Below are positions 1 to 6,549 of a DNA stretch of 7,856 bases, in pieces. Under the pieces are notes generated by a model. The model was not told the DNA's origin. It saw nothing but the letters and a program-made list of their open reading frames with translations, and made no database searches. The translations under genes and the position numbers were made by a program. Origin of the DNA: Silvanigrellales bacterium (GTDB lineage: Bacteria; Bdellovibrionota_B; Oligoflexia; Silvanigrellales; Silvanigrellaceae); assembly GCA_028285285.1 (NCBI GenBank), contig JANQPW010000303.1, forward strand, positions 1-7,856, read 5' to 3'. Each line of letters opens with the position of its first letter. Position 1 is the stretch's first letter.

Positions 1-379
1 CATTTTTGATCCGGGTCCGAATAGACAACAGCACCGACTTGAAATATTTGTTCTCCGACTGATCGTCAAGCATTTCAATGGCTTGAACAACAGAAACACC
101 CGCATTGACCAGCACAGAGAACTGCCTTGTGAAAACTGTGACCTCTTTAAAAGACACACCAGGAATCTTGAGGTCGAGGTGAATATTTCCTTTTTTGTCG
201 ACCGTTATAGGCTTCCACTCGAAGGAGGAAACCCCTGAGCCACCAATTGTGAGTTTCTTTACGCGAATACCCAACAGCCGTGCCCGAGAGCGAGCCTCAG
301 CCTCGGTTGGAGCATCAAAATAGCCGCGGATTCCTCTTCCTTGTCGATCTACGCCACTGTAATGATATCGACCCATCAT
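1..379 (-). CDS. pilC: PilC/GspF-family inner-membrane platform protein, 5' part only
   Basis: This is the first 126 codons of the type IV pilus platform protein; the rest lies beyond the left edge. The start (MMGRYHYSGVDRQGRG) has the usual small N-terminal region of PilC, with the F-D-A-P-T-E-A-E-A-R stretch at residues 21-30. The first GspF (T2SSF) domain opens at about residue 84 with T-R-Q-F-S-V-L-V-N-A-G-V-S, close to the family's FxRQLxxLLxAG signature. The product is an inner-membrane protein on whose cytoplasmic face PilB and PilT act. The gene follows pilT after 7 bases. Two consecutive ATG codons (ending at 379 and 376) are possible starts; an AGG about 6 bases upstream fits the first slightly better. 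No membrane helix is expected in the part shown. The family call is firm from the motif and the operon position. Confidence 0.9.
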   Translation of the reverse strand, partial: MMGRYHYSGVDRQGRGIRGYFDAPTEAEARSRARLLGIRVKKLTIGGSGVSSFEWKPITVDKKGNIHLDLKIPGVSFKEVTVFTRQFSVLVNAGVSVVQAIEMLDDQSENKYFKSVLLSIRTRIKN

Positions 380-386
380 TCGTTAC

Positions 387-1472
387 CTATGCAGCTCGAC
401 CACCGAGTTTATTGAGGAGCGCCCGCAGCTCATCGGAATCATTCGTTGATTCAAGAGCTACTCGGGGAGAAATCAGACGCTTCGCCAAAAGGCGAAGAAG
501 GTTTTTATTGCGTGTTTCAATTCCAGACCGTTCAGGGGCAACCTGCATGGTCTGCTGAATCATGTGGACCTTGTCTTCCCGAATTTGCGAGCGAATTCCG
601 GCAGTAGGAACCATAACTTCTAGAGAAAGCACTCGCCCACCATTGAGGCCTGGAAGGAGCTGCTGGCACAACACCCCCTGAAGAGTTGAAGCCAACTGAG
701 TACGGACCTGGTCTTGTTGGTGTGCCGGAAACACATCGATAATACGGTTGATGGTCGAAACAGCTGAATTAGTGTGCAAGGTTGCAAAGACCAAATGACC
801 CGTTTCAGCAATGGTGAGTGCAGCGGAGATGGTGGGGAGATCGCGCATTTCACCAATCAGCACCACATCCGGATCTTGGCGCAATGCACTTTTCAACGCA
901 GCAGTGATTGTGTTCGTGTCGGCTCCCAATTCTCTTTGGTTGATCAAACATCTTTTGTGCTTGTGTGAAAACTCGATAGGGTCTTCAATTGTCAGAATGT
1001 GATACGGTTTTGTTTCGTTAATATAATCAATCATCGCCGCCAAGGTAGTCGACTTTCCTGATCCCGTCGTGCCAGTCACAAGAACCAGGCCATTTTTTCG
1101 ATCGCAAAGCTCCTTTGCAATGGGAGGAAGCTTCAGGGATTCAAAACTGCGAACGGTTTGGGGAATCAGACGGAAGACGCCTCCAACCATTCCTTTTTGC
1201 CTGAAGATGTTGGCGCGAAAACGCGCAAGACCGCGAACGGTAAAGGACAGATCGAGTTCGCTAGTTTCTTCAAAGGTTCTTTTTTGTTCTTCTGTTAAAA
1301 CCGAGTAACAAAGTGATGCAGAATCATCAGGGCGAAGAGGTGGCACTTTTAGAGGACAGAGATCCCCATCAATGCGGATCTGAGGGGGAGACCCTGCCGT
1401 GATATGAAGATCGGAGGCTTCTTTGTCAAATTGGGTTTTCAGCAGCTGTGAAAGCGAAAGTTGCTGAGCCAT
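387..1472 (-). CDS. pilT: PilT, type IV pilus retraction ATPase
   Basis: PilT is a hexameric cytoplasmic ATPase that powers pilus retraction and so twitching motility. The 361-residue protein is full length for the family. It shows an N-terminal A-S-D-L-H-I-T segment (19-25), Walker A GTTGSGKS (134-141), Asp box TIEDPIE (161-167), Walker B RQDPDVVLIGEMRD (198-211) and His box TGHLVFATLHTN (224-235). AGIRSQIRED (291-300) corresponds to the PilT AIRNLIRE retraction motif, favouring PilT over PilU. The segment that normally reads GMQTMDQ is altered here (G-I-E-T-R-N-K, 317-323). The ATG at 1472 is chosen because GAGAGGG lies about 10 bases upstream, inside the last codons of pilB. With a 2-base gap after the pilB stop, translational coupling is likely. 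It could be one of several PilT paralogues in the genome. Confidence 0.96.
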   Translation of the reverse strand: MAQQLSLSQLLKTQFDKEASDLHITAGSPPQIRIDGDLCPLKVPPLRPDDSASLCYSVLTEEQKRTFEETSELDLSFTVRGLARFRANIFRQKGMVGGVFRLIPQTVRSFESLKLPPIAKELCDRKNGLVLVTGTTGSGKSTTLAAMIDYINETKPYHILTIEDPIEFSHKHKRCLINQRELGADTNTITAALKSALRQDPDVVLIGEMRDLPTISAALTIAETGHLVFATLHTNSAVSTINRIIDVFPAHQQDQVRTQLASTLQGVLCQQLLPGLNGGRVLSLEVMVPTAGIRSQIREDKVHMIQQTMQVAPERSGIETRNKNLLRLLAKRLISPRVALESTNDSDELRALLNKLGGRAA

Positions 1473-1474
1473 GA

Positions 1475-3160
1475 CTACGATGCCCTCTCATACTTTGACT
1501 CGGCGTCAAGATCTGAAGAACTTGTGGACAGCAGCTCGGAAATAGAAGTCACTCCCTTGAAGACCTTTTTCCAGGCACTTTGGCGAAGAGACTGCATTCC
1601 CTCGCTCATAGCAATTTTCTTCAGTTCAGAGGGATTCGCCCCTTCAGCCACCGCGCGCCGAACGCTATCCGTCATGGGCATCACCTCATAGATTGCGGAA
1701 CGGCCCGAAAAGCCCGTGAAGTTACATTCATCACAGCCAGACTCCTTGAATATTTTAAAGGTACCTGCATATTTTGGAGGCAGGCCCAACCGAATCTGAT
1801 CTGCTGGAGCAATGGGATCATGTTCCTTACAACGCGGACACAAAACGCGAACCAACCGTTGGGCCACAACGCAGTTGAGAGCAGAAACCACAGTGAAGGG
1901 CTCAACACCCATATTGCGAAGCCTTTCAAGAGTTTCTGGGGCATTGTTGGTGTGGAGCGTGCTCAAGACAATATGGCCTGTGAGCGCGGCCCGCATTGCA
2001 ATGTCTGCGGTTTCAGAGTCGCGGATCTCACCCACCATGATCACATCAGGATCCTGTCGAAGAAAAGCCTTGAGTGCCTTGGCAAAGGTGAAGCCAATGT
2101 CATGGCGAATGTTGACCTGAGCCAATCCAGGAATAGTGTATTCAATGGGATCTTCAGCCGTAACAACGTTATCGGTAATCCGGTTCAACTCGTTCAAAGC
2201 GGAGTAGAGCGTTGTGGTTTTACCAGATCCTGTAGGCCCCGTTACAATCACCATGCCAAAGGGTCTCATGATGGAGTCCATAAAATGAGTCAGCTGGTCG
2301 CGATCAAATCCCAGTTTTCTGAGGTCGAGCTGAAGATTGGATTTATCGAGCAAGCGCAAGACGATTTTCTCTCCCCAGTTGGTGGGAAGGGTGCTCACAC
2401 GAAAATCCATTTTTCCGTAGCTGGGAATCTCAATTTTGCAATTCCCATCCTGTGGCAGGCGCTTCTCTGCTATGTCGAGCCCTGACAAGATCTTTAAGCG
2501 CGTGATAAGTGCATCTTTAGCCTCAAAGCGGGCCTTGTTCTTGTACTCCACCAAAGCGCCGTCCATGCGAAGACGGATGCGCACCGTGCGCTCAAAGGGC
2601 TCAATGTGAATATCACTTGCCTTTTGCTGCACGGCAAACTGCATGAGTCTGTCAACAAAAGAAACAACGTAACCCTCTGCTTTGTCTCCCGTGAGCAGCG
2701 ACCGACCCGATTTCTTTGGGCGCTCATCAACTTTGCCCACATAGAAGGCCTTGAGAGCCTTCTCCATAGAAAGCTCTGAAGTCAGCTTCACGTTGAGCTT
2801 CATACCAAGCTTGGCTGAGAGGCCATCGAGGTTGGCAATATTCGTTGGATCAGCACAGCAGATGATCAGATTGTTCGCCAAACGGTTCACTGGGATCACC
2901 CGGTGCTGCAAAGCAAGCTCCCGCGGAACACAGTTGATGATAGCGGGATCAATCCTCATTCGGTCGGGGAAGTAGACCTGAATTCCACCCAAACCGGCCG
3001 AGATGACCTTCATGAGTTTGTCTTCAGGAACGATATTGTTTTTGAGAAGAAAGAAGGCGAGAGAGACGCCGTCACGCTGCGAGAATTCAATTCCTCGCTC
3101 CAGGTCTCTCTTACCAACCAACTGAGAACGTTTGATTATTTCATCAATACGGCCGGACAT
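1475..3160 (-). CDS. pilB: PilB/GspE-family type IV pilus extension ATPase
   Basis: PilB is the cytoplasmic hexameric ATPase that drives pilin polymerisation at the PilC platform. From the ATG at 3160 the protein has 561 residues, the usual family length. In that numbering an N-terminal MshEN-like domain (about 1-145) precedes the ATPase core with K-A-S-D-I-H-I-E-P (180-188), Walker A GPTGSGKT (308-315), Asp box T-A-E-D-P-I-E-Y (334-341), Walker B RQDPDVIMVGEIRD (368-381) and His box TGHIVLSTLHTN (394-405). A tetracysteine zinc site follows (C441, C444, C476, C479). The Walker B and zinc motifs separate it from PilT. An in-frame GTG at 3166 would add two residues, but its GGA is only 3 bases away, whereas the ATG has 9-base spacing, so the ATG is preferred. 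It could in principle be a GspE, but adjacent pilT favours PilB. Confidence 0.96.
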   Translation of the reverse strand: MSGRIDEIIKRSQLVGKRDLERGIEFSQRDGVSLAFFLLKNNIVPEDKLMKVISAGLGGIQVYFPDRMRIDPAIINCVPRELALQHRVIPVNRLANNLIICCADPTNIANLDGLSAKLGMKLNVKLTSELSMEKALKAFYVGKVDERPKKSGRSLLTGDKAEGYVVSFVDRLMQFAVQQKASDIHIEPFERTVRIRLRMDGALVEYKNKARFEAKDALITRLKILSGLDIAEKRLPQDGNCKIEIPSYGKMDFRVSTLPTNWGEKIVLRLLDKSNLQLDLRKLGFDRDQLTHFMDSIMRPFGMVIVTGPTGSGKTTTLYSALNELNRITDNVVTAEDPIEYTIPGLAQVNIRHDIGFTFAKALKAFLRQDPDVIMVGEIRDSETADIAMRAALTGHIVLSTLHTNNAPETLERLRNMGVEPFTVVSALNCVVAQRLVRVLCPRCKEHDPIAPADQIRLGLPPKYAGTFKIFKESGCDECNFTGFSGRSAIYEVMPMTDSVRRAVAEGANPSELKKIAMSEGMQSLRQSAWKKVFKGVTSISELLSTSSSDLDAESKYERAS

Positions 3161-3177
3161 CGTCACACATCCAAGGC

Positions 3178-3205
3178 TTTACAGATGACTGCCACTCGTG
3201 ATACC
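3178..3205 (+). promoter_or_regulatory. Possible sigma-70-type promoter for tRNA-Arg
   Basis: TTTACA (3178-3183) matches 5 of 6 bases of the -35 consensus. A GATACC (3200-3205) follows after 16 bases and matches only 3 of 6 bases of the -10 consensus. Transcription would begin near 3212, a few bases before the tRNA. The bases just after the -10 (CACCCC) are GC-rich, as in stringently controlled stable-RNA promoters. The -10 match is weak, so this is a position-based suggestion. On the opposite strand the -35 reads TGTAAA, so any pilB promoter here would overlap it. Confidence 0.35.
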
Positions 3206-3216
3206 ACCCCATTCGT

Positions 3217-3293
3217 CTGGTCGTAGCTCAGCTGGATAGAGCATCGGATTTCTAATCCGATGGTCGCAGGTTCGAGTCCTGCCGACCAGGCCA
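3217..3293 (+). tRNA. tRNA-Arg (anticodon TCT), CCA encoded
   Basis: A complete 77-base cloverleaf can be drawn. Acceptor CTGGTCG (3217-3223) pairs with CGACCAG (3283-3289). The D stem is GCTC/GAGC (3226-3229, 3239-3242). The anticodon stem is TCGGA/TCCGA with loop TTTCTAA (3249-3255), giving anticodon TCT at 3251-3253, which reads AGA and AGG. The T arm is GCAGG, TTCGAGT, CCTGC (3266-3282). Discriminator G3290 is followed by encoded CCA (3291-3293). The D loop carries an A after GG, consistent with the arginine identity base A20. All stems are perfectly paired. The gene is divergent from pilB, about 56 bases from its start. No integrase or duplicated tRNA 3' end is visible beside it. Confidence 0.97.
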
Positions 3294-3461
3294 TCCTCTT
3301 CCTGAACCGACCTCTTTTCGTGCGCTGAGTCCATCGGTATCTTCGAGAGCAATGCAGTGGGGAGAAGCTGCAGCGCGCCAATCAATACGGATCAATTCGC
3401 CTATCTCGACTCGCAGACGACATGAGATCCTCGTCTAGAAACATTTTGGGAATTGGCTTGT
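3294..3461 (+). other. Intergenic leader between tRNA-Arg and the PP2C gene
   Basis: No convincing gene, terminator or promoter is seen in these 168 bases. The sequence right after the tRNA is pyrimidine-rich with a short T run (3315-3318) but no stem. An 8-base palindrome GCTGCAGC lies at 3367-3374. A 6-bp inverted repeat lies at 3415-3436 and is listed separately. A 28-codon reading frame (3352-3438) has no good ribosome binding site and is not called. Confidence 0.5.
3415..3436 (+). repeat. Inverted repeat upstream of the PP2C gene
   Basis: AGACGA (3415-3420) and TCGTCT (3431-3436) are perfect reverse complements separated by 10 bases. The right arm ends 25 bases before the ATG at 3462. 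It could be a leader hairpin or a dimeric operator. No T run follows, so it is not an intrinsic terminator. A 6-bp repeat of this kind can arise by chance. Confidence 0.35.
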
Positions 3462-4277
3462 ATGGCTTCTAGCACCGCTCAACCCACGAGCTCTATCGAA
3501 AGAGCTTGGCCTGGAGGCATCGCCACCGCAAGCTTTGCGGGAACTGACCCTGGTCGGGTCCGGGAGAACAATCAAGATTCACATTGCTTATCGCCAAATA
3601 TTGGCCTGTTCTTCGTTGCTGATGGAATGGGAGGGCGCGCAGGCGGTGAGGTCGCCAGCCTGCTGGCCGTGCAATCTGTGGAACAAAATGTGTCCCAACA
3701 TCTAGAGCAGCTCAAGGGGCGTGAGCTCCCCGAAAGACGTTCTTTTTTTTCTCAAACAATCAACAAGGCTTCCCTGCGCATCTACGAACGCTCTTTGGAG
3801 TTGCCACAGTACCGCGGCATGGGGACCACCTCCACCTTGCTATGGGTTCCTCCGGGAAACAAAGAGAAGGATCCACATTGTCATTTTGGTATCGTTGCTC
3901 ATGTGGGTGATAGCCGCTGCTACCTTCTGCGATCTGGGCTCCTGTTTCAGCTCACCGATGACCACAGCCTTGTGAATGAGCAAATCAAGGCGGGAATTCT
4001 CTCTCCCAGTGACCCCCTCATCGACCAAATGAAGAATGTCATCACACGCTGTGTGGGTTACCAGGAAGAGGAGGAGGTCGACACCTGGGCTATTCCACTC
4101 TTTCGAGAGGATAAGTTCTTGATCTGCTCCGATGGCCTTTCCAACAAAGTGTCCGACGAAGAAATTCGCTTGATGATGCAGAACCAGTTCTCTGAAAAAC
4201 TGCCTGATCGGCTCATCAAGCTCGCAAACGAGCGAGGGGGAGACGACAACATCACTGTCGTGTTGGTTAAGTTATGA
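3462..4277 (+). CDS. PP2C-family protein Ser/Thr phosphatase
   Basis: This is a 271-residue soluble metal-dependent (Mn/Mg) phosphatase of the bacterial PrpC/Stp type, which removes phosphate from Ser/Thr residues. It consists of the catalytic domain only. Family motifs in order: D-P-G-R-V-R-E-N-N-Q-D-S (29-40), V-A-D-G-M-G-G (52-58), G-M-G-T-T-S (119-124), H-V-G-D-S-R (147-152), D-D-H-S (166-169), C-S-D-G-L (222-226) and G-G-D-D-N-I (259-264). The metal-binding aspartates D39, D54, D224 and D262 are all present, so it should be active. There is no signal peptide or membrane segment, so it acts in the cytoplasm. A TTG at 3453 in frame is a poor start; ATG 3462 has GGGA about 10 bases upstream. 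A run of eight T lies at 3743-3750 within the gene. No partner kinase is visible here. Confidence 0.95.
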   Translation: MASSTAQPTSSIERAWPGGIATASFAGTDPGRVRENNQDSHCLSPNIGLFFVADGMGGRAGGEVASLLAVQSVEQNVSQHLEQLKGRELPERRSFFSQTINKASLRIYERSLELPQYRGMGTTSTLLWVPPGNKEKDPHCHFGIVAHVGDSRCYLLRSGLLFQLTDDHSLVNEQIKAGILSPSDPLIDQMKNVITRCVGYQEEEEVDTWAIPLFREDKFLICSDGLSNKVSDEEIRLMMQNQFSEKLPDRLIKLANERGGDDNITVVLVKL

Positions 4278-4296
4278 GTTTAATAAACTGTTTTTA
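4276..4296 (+). terminator. Weak AT-rich hairpin with T run after the PP2C gene
   Basis: AGTTT and AAACT arms around AAT form a short AT-only-type stem, starting within the stop codon region and ending at about 4289. A T-rich stretch (GTTTTTATTT) follows. The layout is terminator-like but the stem is short and low in GC, so it would be inefficient at best. It may partly separate the phosphatase transcript from the peptidase gene downstream. Confidence 0.25.
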
Positions 4297-4398
4297 TTTA
4301 GAAAAGTGTTCAGGGATCATTTTTCCTCATGACACGGGAACATCTTCCGATGACTCGAGTGAGGCAGTAGGTAGTGGGAAACATAGAGGGAAATCAGA

Positions 4399-5583
4399 AT
4401 GGGTGCAATGAGACTTCTCAAGTCTGGTTCTGATAAACGAATCGACCACACACCCGTCCAAAAGGGTGGATCTAAAGTAACTCTCGTGTTGATTCCAAGC
4501 GACACAGGTGTCTCCAGAAAAGTGACTCTTTCGAGATTCACGATTTGGATTATTGGTTTTCTCTTTTGCTGTCTCATTGGGGCCTTGGTTGCCTTGTCGC
4601 TCAGGCACATGCAACTGCGAAGCATTGAGCAGCAATACAGTCGTCTTCAAATAGAACACAAGAGCATTCGCGCAGAAGCAACAGCGCTGTACAATCAACT
4701 TCAGAGCGTGCAGTCAAACCTCTCGCAGGTGGACACCTTCTCGAGTCAGGTTCGAGAGGCTACAAAAATTAATGATGACATGAAGCCCAGCCTCGAAGAA
4801 ACGAAAAAATCAAAATCCCGGGTGAAGAAAAAGAAGATCATCGACTCGTCGAGCTTCCTCGACCGCTTGAGACCTCCTCCAGCTTCCCTTGCTACAGGTT
4901 TGCGCTTCTCGGCATCCGCCATTGACGGTATTGGACCTGTGTCAAAGGAAGATTTCAGACAGATCATGGCTGGAAACACCAACCCGACCGCAACAGATGA
5001 GGCTCAAGAACTCCTCGCTGCTGCCAGTGCAAACAGAAATTATCTCGTGGCGGCCAGGGTGAAAGACGACAGCCTTGAGTTTGAGCAGGTGTTTGAGGAA
5101 CTCATGGCCGTTCAAAACCAAAGCTCTGATCAAATCCAAGAGCTTGCAACGCTCTTGAGTGATGTGAACCAATACCGCACCCGGCTCTCAAAAACACCAA
5201 CCATTGCTCCTGTGGAGGGGCGCCTCACCTCTCACTACGGCTTTCGAAACAGCCCCGTCACAGGGCGTCGGCGCATGCACCGCGGCCTCGACATTGCGGC
5301 CCCGCTGGGCTCTCCTATTCGGTCGGCGGCAGCAGGCATCGTGAGAAAGGTTTCCCATGCGCCTGATTATGGCAAGTACGTTGAGATCAGTCACGGGCAC
5401 GACATTGTCACTCTGTACGCACATGCGAAGAAGATCTTAGTCAAAAAAGGCGAGCAGGTTAAAAAAGGACAAAAGATTGCCTTGGTGGGAATGACCGGCC
5501 GCACAACTGGCCCCCACCTTCACTACGAAGTGAAGGTTCGCGGCAAGCGTGTGAATCCGTATTCCTACATTTCAAATTACTGA
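4399..5583 (+). CDS. Membrane-anchored coiled-coil M23 (LytM-type) peptidase
   Basis: This is a predicted zinc endopeptidase that cuts peptidoglycan cross-links, with a short cytoplasmic N terminus, one inner-membrane helix (about 47-67) and a periplasmic remainder. After the helix come a heptad-like, Q/E-rich coiled coil (about 69-118), a basic linker with K-S-K-S-R-V-K-K-K-K (137-146) and a second helical region (200-260). The M23 domain covers about 270-394. Its zinc and catalytic residues are all present: H294-R-G-L-D298, Y-A-H342 and H373-L-H375 in G-P-H-L-H-Y-E. It is therefore likely an active enzyme, not an EnvC/NlpD-type activator. The architecture recalls LmdC-like or NlpD-related cell-shape and division proteins. 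ATG 4399 has GAGGG 8 bases upstream, a strong start. The exact cellular role is unknown. Confidence 0.93.
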   Translation: MGAMRLLKSGSDKRIDHTPVQKGGSKVTLVLIPSDTGVSRKVTLSRFTIWIIGFLFCCLIGALVALSLRHMQLRSIEQQYSRLQIEHKSIRAEATALYNQLQSVQSNLSQVDTFSSQVREATKINDDMKPSLEETKKSKSRVKKKKIIDSSSFLDRLRPPPASLATGLRFSASAIDGIGPVSKEDFRQIMAGNTNPTATDEAQELLAAASANRNYLVAARVKDDSLEFEQVFEELMAVQNQSSDQIQELATLLSDVNQYRTRLSKTPTIAPVEGRLTSHYGFRNSPVTGRRRMHRGLDIAAPLGSPIRSAAAGIVRKVSHAPDYGKYVEISHGHDIVTLYAHAKKILVKKGEQVKKGQKIALVGMTGRTTGPHLHYEVKVRGKRVNPYSYISNY

Positions 5584-5671
5584 AGCCAGAACTCGAAATT
5601 CTTGAACTCGCTGGTGGAATCGCTTAGGCCCTTTCAGATGCTCTGAAACTCTGTTCCTCAGGAGTCTGAAA
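5584..5671 (+). other. Intergenic leader with hairpin before the EreA/ChaN/TIKI-like gene
   Basis: A perfect 7-bp stem TTTCAGA (5632-5638) and TCTGAAA (5642-5648) with a 3-base loop lies 23 bases before the next start. No T run follows, so it is not a standard intrinsic terminator. The same TCTGAAA recurs at 5665-5671, touching the start codon, so the left arm could pair with either copy. A strong AGGAG ribosome binding site lies at 5660-5664. A -35-like TTGAAC (5602-5607) has no good -10 partner at the right spacing. Confidence 0.45.
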
Positions 5672-6508
5672 GTGAAGTTACATCCAATAACTGTTGCCTG
5701 TGCGCAAGCCGTCGCTTTGTTCTTCATCTCGCAAAGTGGGTTCTCGCAAAGCTCGGTTGAATTCATTCAAAAAAATCGCTACCCCATCAAAGACCCTTCT
5801 CTGGTCAATGAAGGTTTCGCAAAGCGCCTCAAACCATTCAGGGTTGTGCTCATAAGCGAAATGCCCGGAACCAACGAAACACCTGACTTCATCTTTGGTT
5901 TGGCCAAAGCCTTGGCTAAACTGAAGCAGGCTGTCATTGTGGGGCTCGATTTTCCAAAAAGTGAACAAGGCTCTATAGATGCCTTCATGAAAAGCGGGGA
6001 TCTCAGCACACTGAAAAAGTCCACTTTCTTCAGCCGACCACCCCCTGAACAAGATGGCCGCTCCAGCCTCGCCATGGTTCGGCTTCTCAACAAGCTGAGA
6101 ACCATCAACGCCCAAGTGGTGTGCCTCGGCGCAACCTCTTCCGATTCGGTGCAAGAGCAAGCCAATGCCATGGCAAAGAACTTGATCAAGGCAGTCTCAG
6201 AAAGCGAGAGGTCTCAACTCATCGTGCTCGTGGAGAAAGGAAAGCAGTTGAATAAGCTTCTGGCACCGGAGCGCTTCTCAACTATCTCACTCTCTACCGA
6301 GCTCCATTCAGGAAAACGATGGGCCTGCAACGCGAAAAAAAGGCGATGTTCCGTTCAAACCTTGGCCCCAAAACCATCCGTTTACAGTCGCGCTGTCGAC
6401 TACAACTACTACGGTTTGATTGAAACGAACAAAACCAAAGGTTACGATGGAGTGTTCTTTGCACGAGAGGTGACGGCGGCACTTCCCTTTGGAACGGCGG
6501 CAGAGTAG
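5672..6508 (+). CDS. Exported EreA/ChaN/TIKI-superfamily-like protein with altered active site
   Basis: A 278-residue protein with a signal peptide (about 1-26; hydrophobic core V-A-L-F-F-I-S), so periplasmic or secreted. It resembles exported hypothetical proteins related to the erythromycin-esterase/ChaN/TIKI fold. The order is V-V-L-I-S-E-M-P-G-T-N-E-T-P (58-71), G-L-D-F-P (91-95), Q-D-G-R-S-S (127-132), A-M-A (166-168) and G-Y-D-G-V-F-F (257-263) near the end. Related proteins usually have GExHGT, a GLE-type motif and GNxH; here they read SEMPGT, GLD and V-E-K-G. The glutamate (E63) is kept, but both histidines appear lost. C219 and C226 may form a disulfide. The GTG start is supported by AGGAG 7 bases upstream. 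The assignment is from remembered motif patterns, so moderate; substrate and activity are unknown. Confidence 0.7.
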   Translation: MKLHPITVACAQAVALFFISQSGFSQSSVEFIQKNRYPIKDPSLVNEGFAKRLKPFRVVLISEMPGTNETPDFIFGLAKALAKLKQAVIVGLDFPKSEQGSIDAFMKSGDLSTLKKSTFFSRPPPEQDGRSSLAMVRLLNKLRTINAQVVCLGATSSDSVQEQANAMAKNLIKAVSESERSQLIVLVEKGKQLNKLLAPERFSTISLSTELHSGKRWACNAKKRRCSVQTLAPKPSVYSRAVDYNYYGLIETNKTKGYDGVFFAREVTAALPFGTAAE

Positions 6509-6534
6509 GAGCTGATCCACTCTGTCAAAGCGTG

Positions 6535-6549
6535 GGTGAGCTTGGCATG
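6535..6549 (+). promoter_or_regulatory. Ribosome binding site deciding the lipoprotein start
   Basis: GGTGAG (6535-6540) matches the GGTGA part of the anti-anti-Shine-Dalgarno consensus and stands 6 bases before ATG 6547. A second in-frame ATG at 6562 has no comparable site and would remove part of the signal peptide, so 6547 is preferred. Confidence 0.5.

Noticed and set aside
1580..2485. Plus-strand 301-codon open frame opposite pilB
   Set aside because: It is antisense to conserved PilB motifs, has no recognisable domain, and its composition follows from the pilB codons.
3160..3216. Sigma-54-like GTGGCAG element for pilB on the minus strand
   Set aside because: The GG is present, but the -12 GC at the required spacing is missing (it reads TA), so it does not fit a -24/-12 promoter.
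3217..3293. tRNA-Arg as an integration site for a mobile element
   Set aside because: No integrase, direct repeat of the tRNA 3' end or foreign-looking genes are visible on either side in this window.
3163..3381. Minus-strand frames of 72 and 68 codons running across the tRNA, with a segment like S-A-G-L-E-P-A-T-I-G-L
   Set aside because: This is the antisense of a tRNA gene, a well-known source of spurious predicted proteins. It has no independent support.
3352..3438. 28-codon plus-strand frame in the PP2C leader
   Set aside because: No good ribosome binding site, and arginine-rich random-looking content. It overlaps the inverted repeat only by position.
5678..6160. Minus-strand 160-codon open frame opposite the EreA/ChaN/TIKI-like gene
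   Set aside because: The plus-strand gene has a signal peptide, family motifs and a strong ribosome binding site; the antisense frame has none of these.
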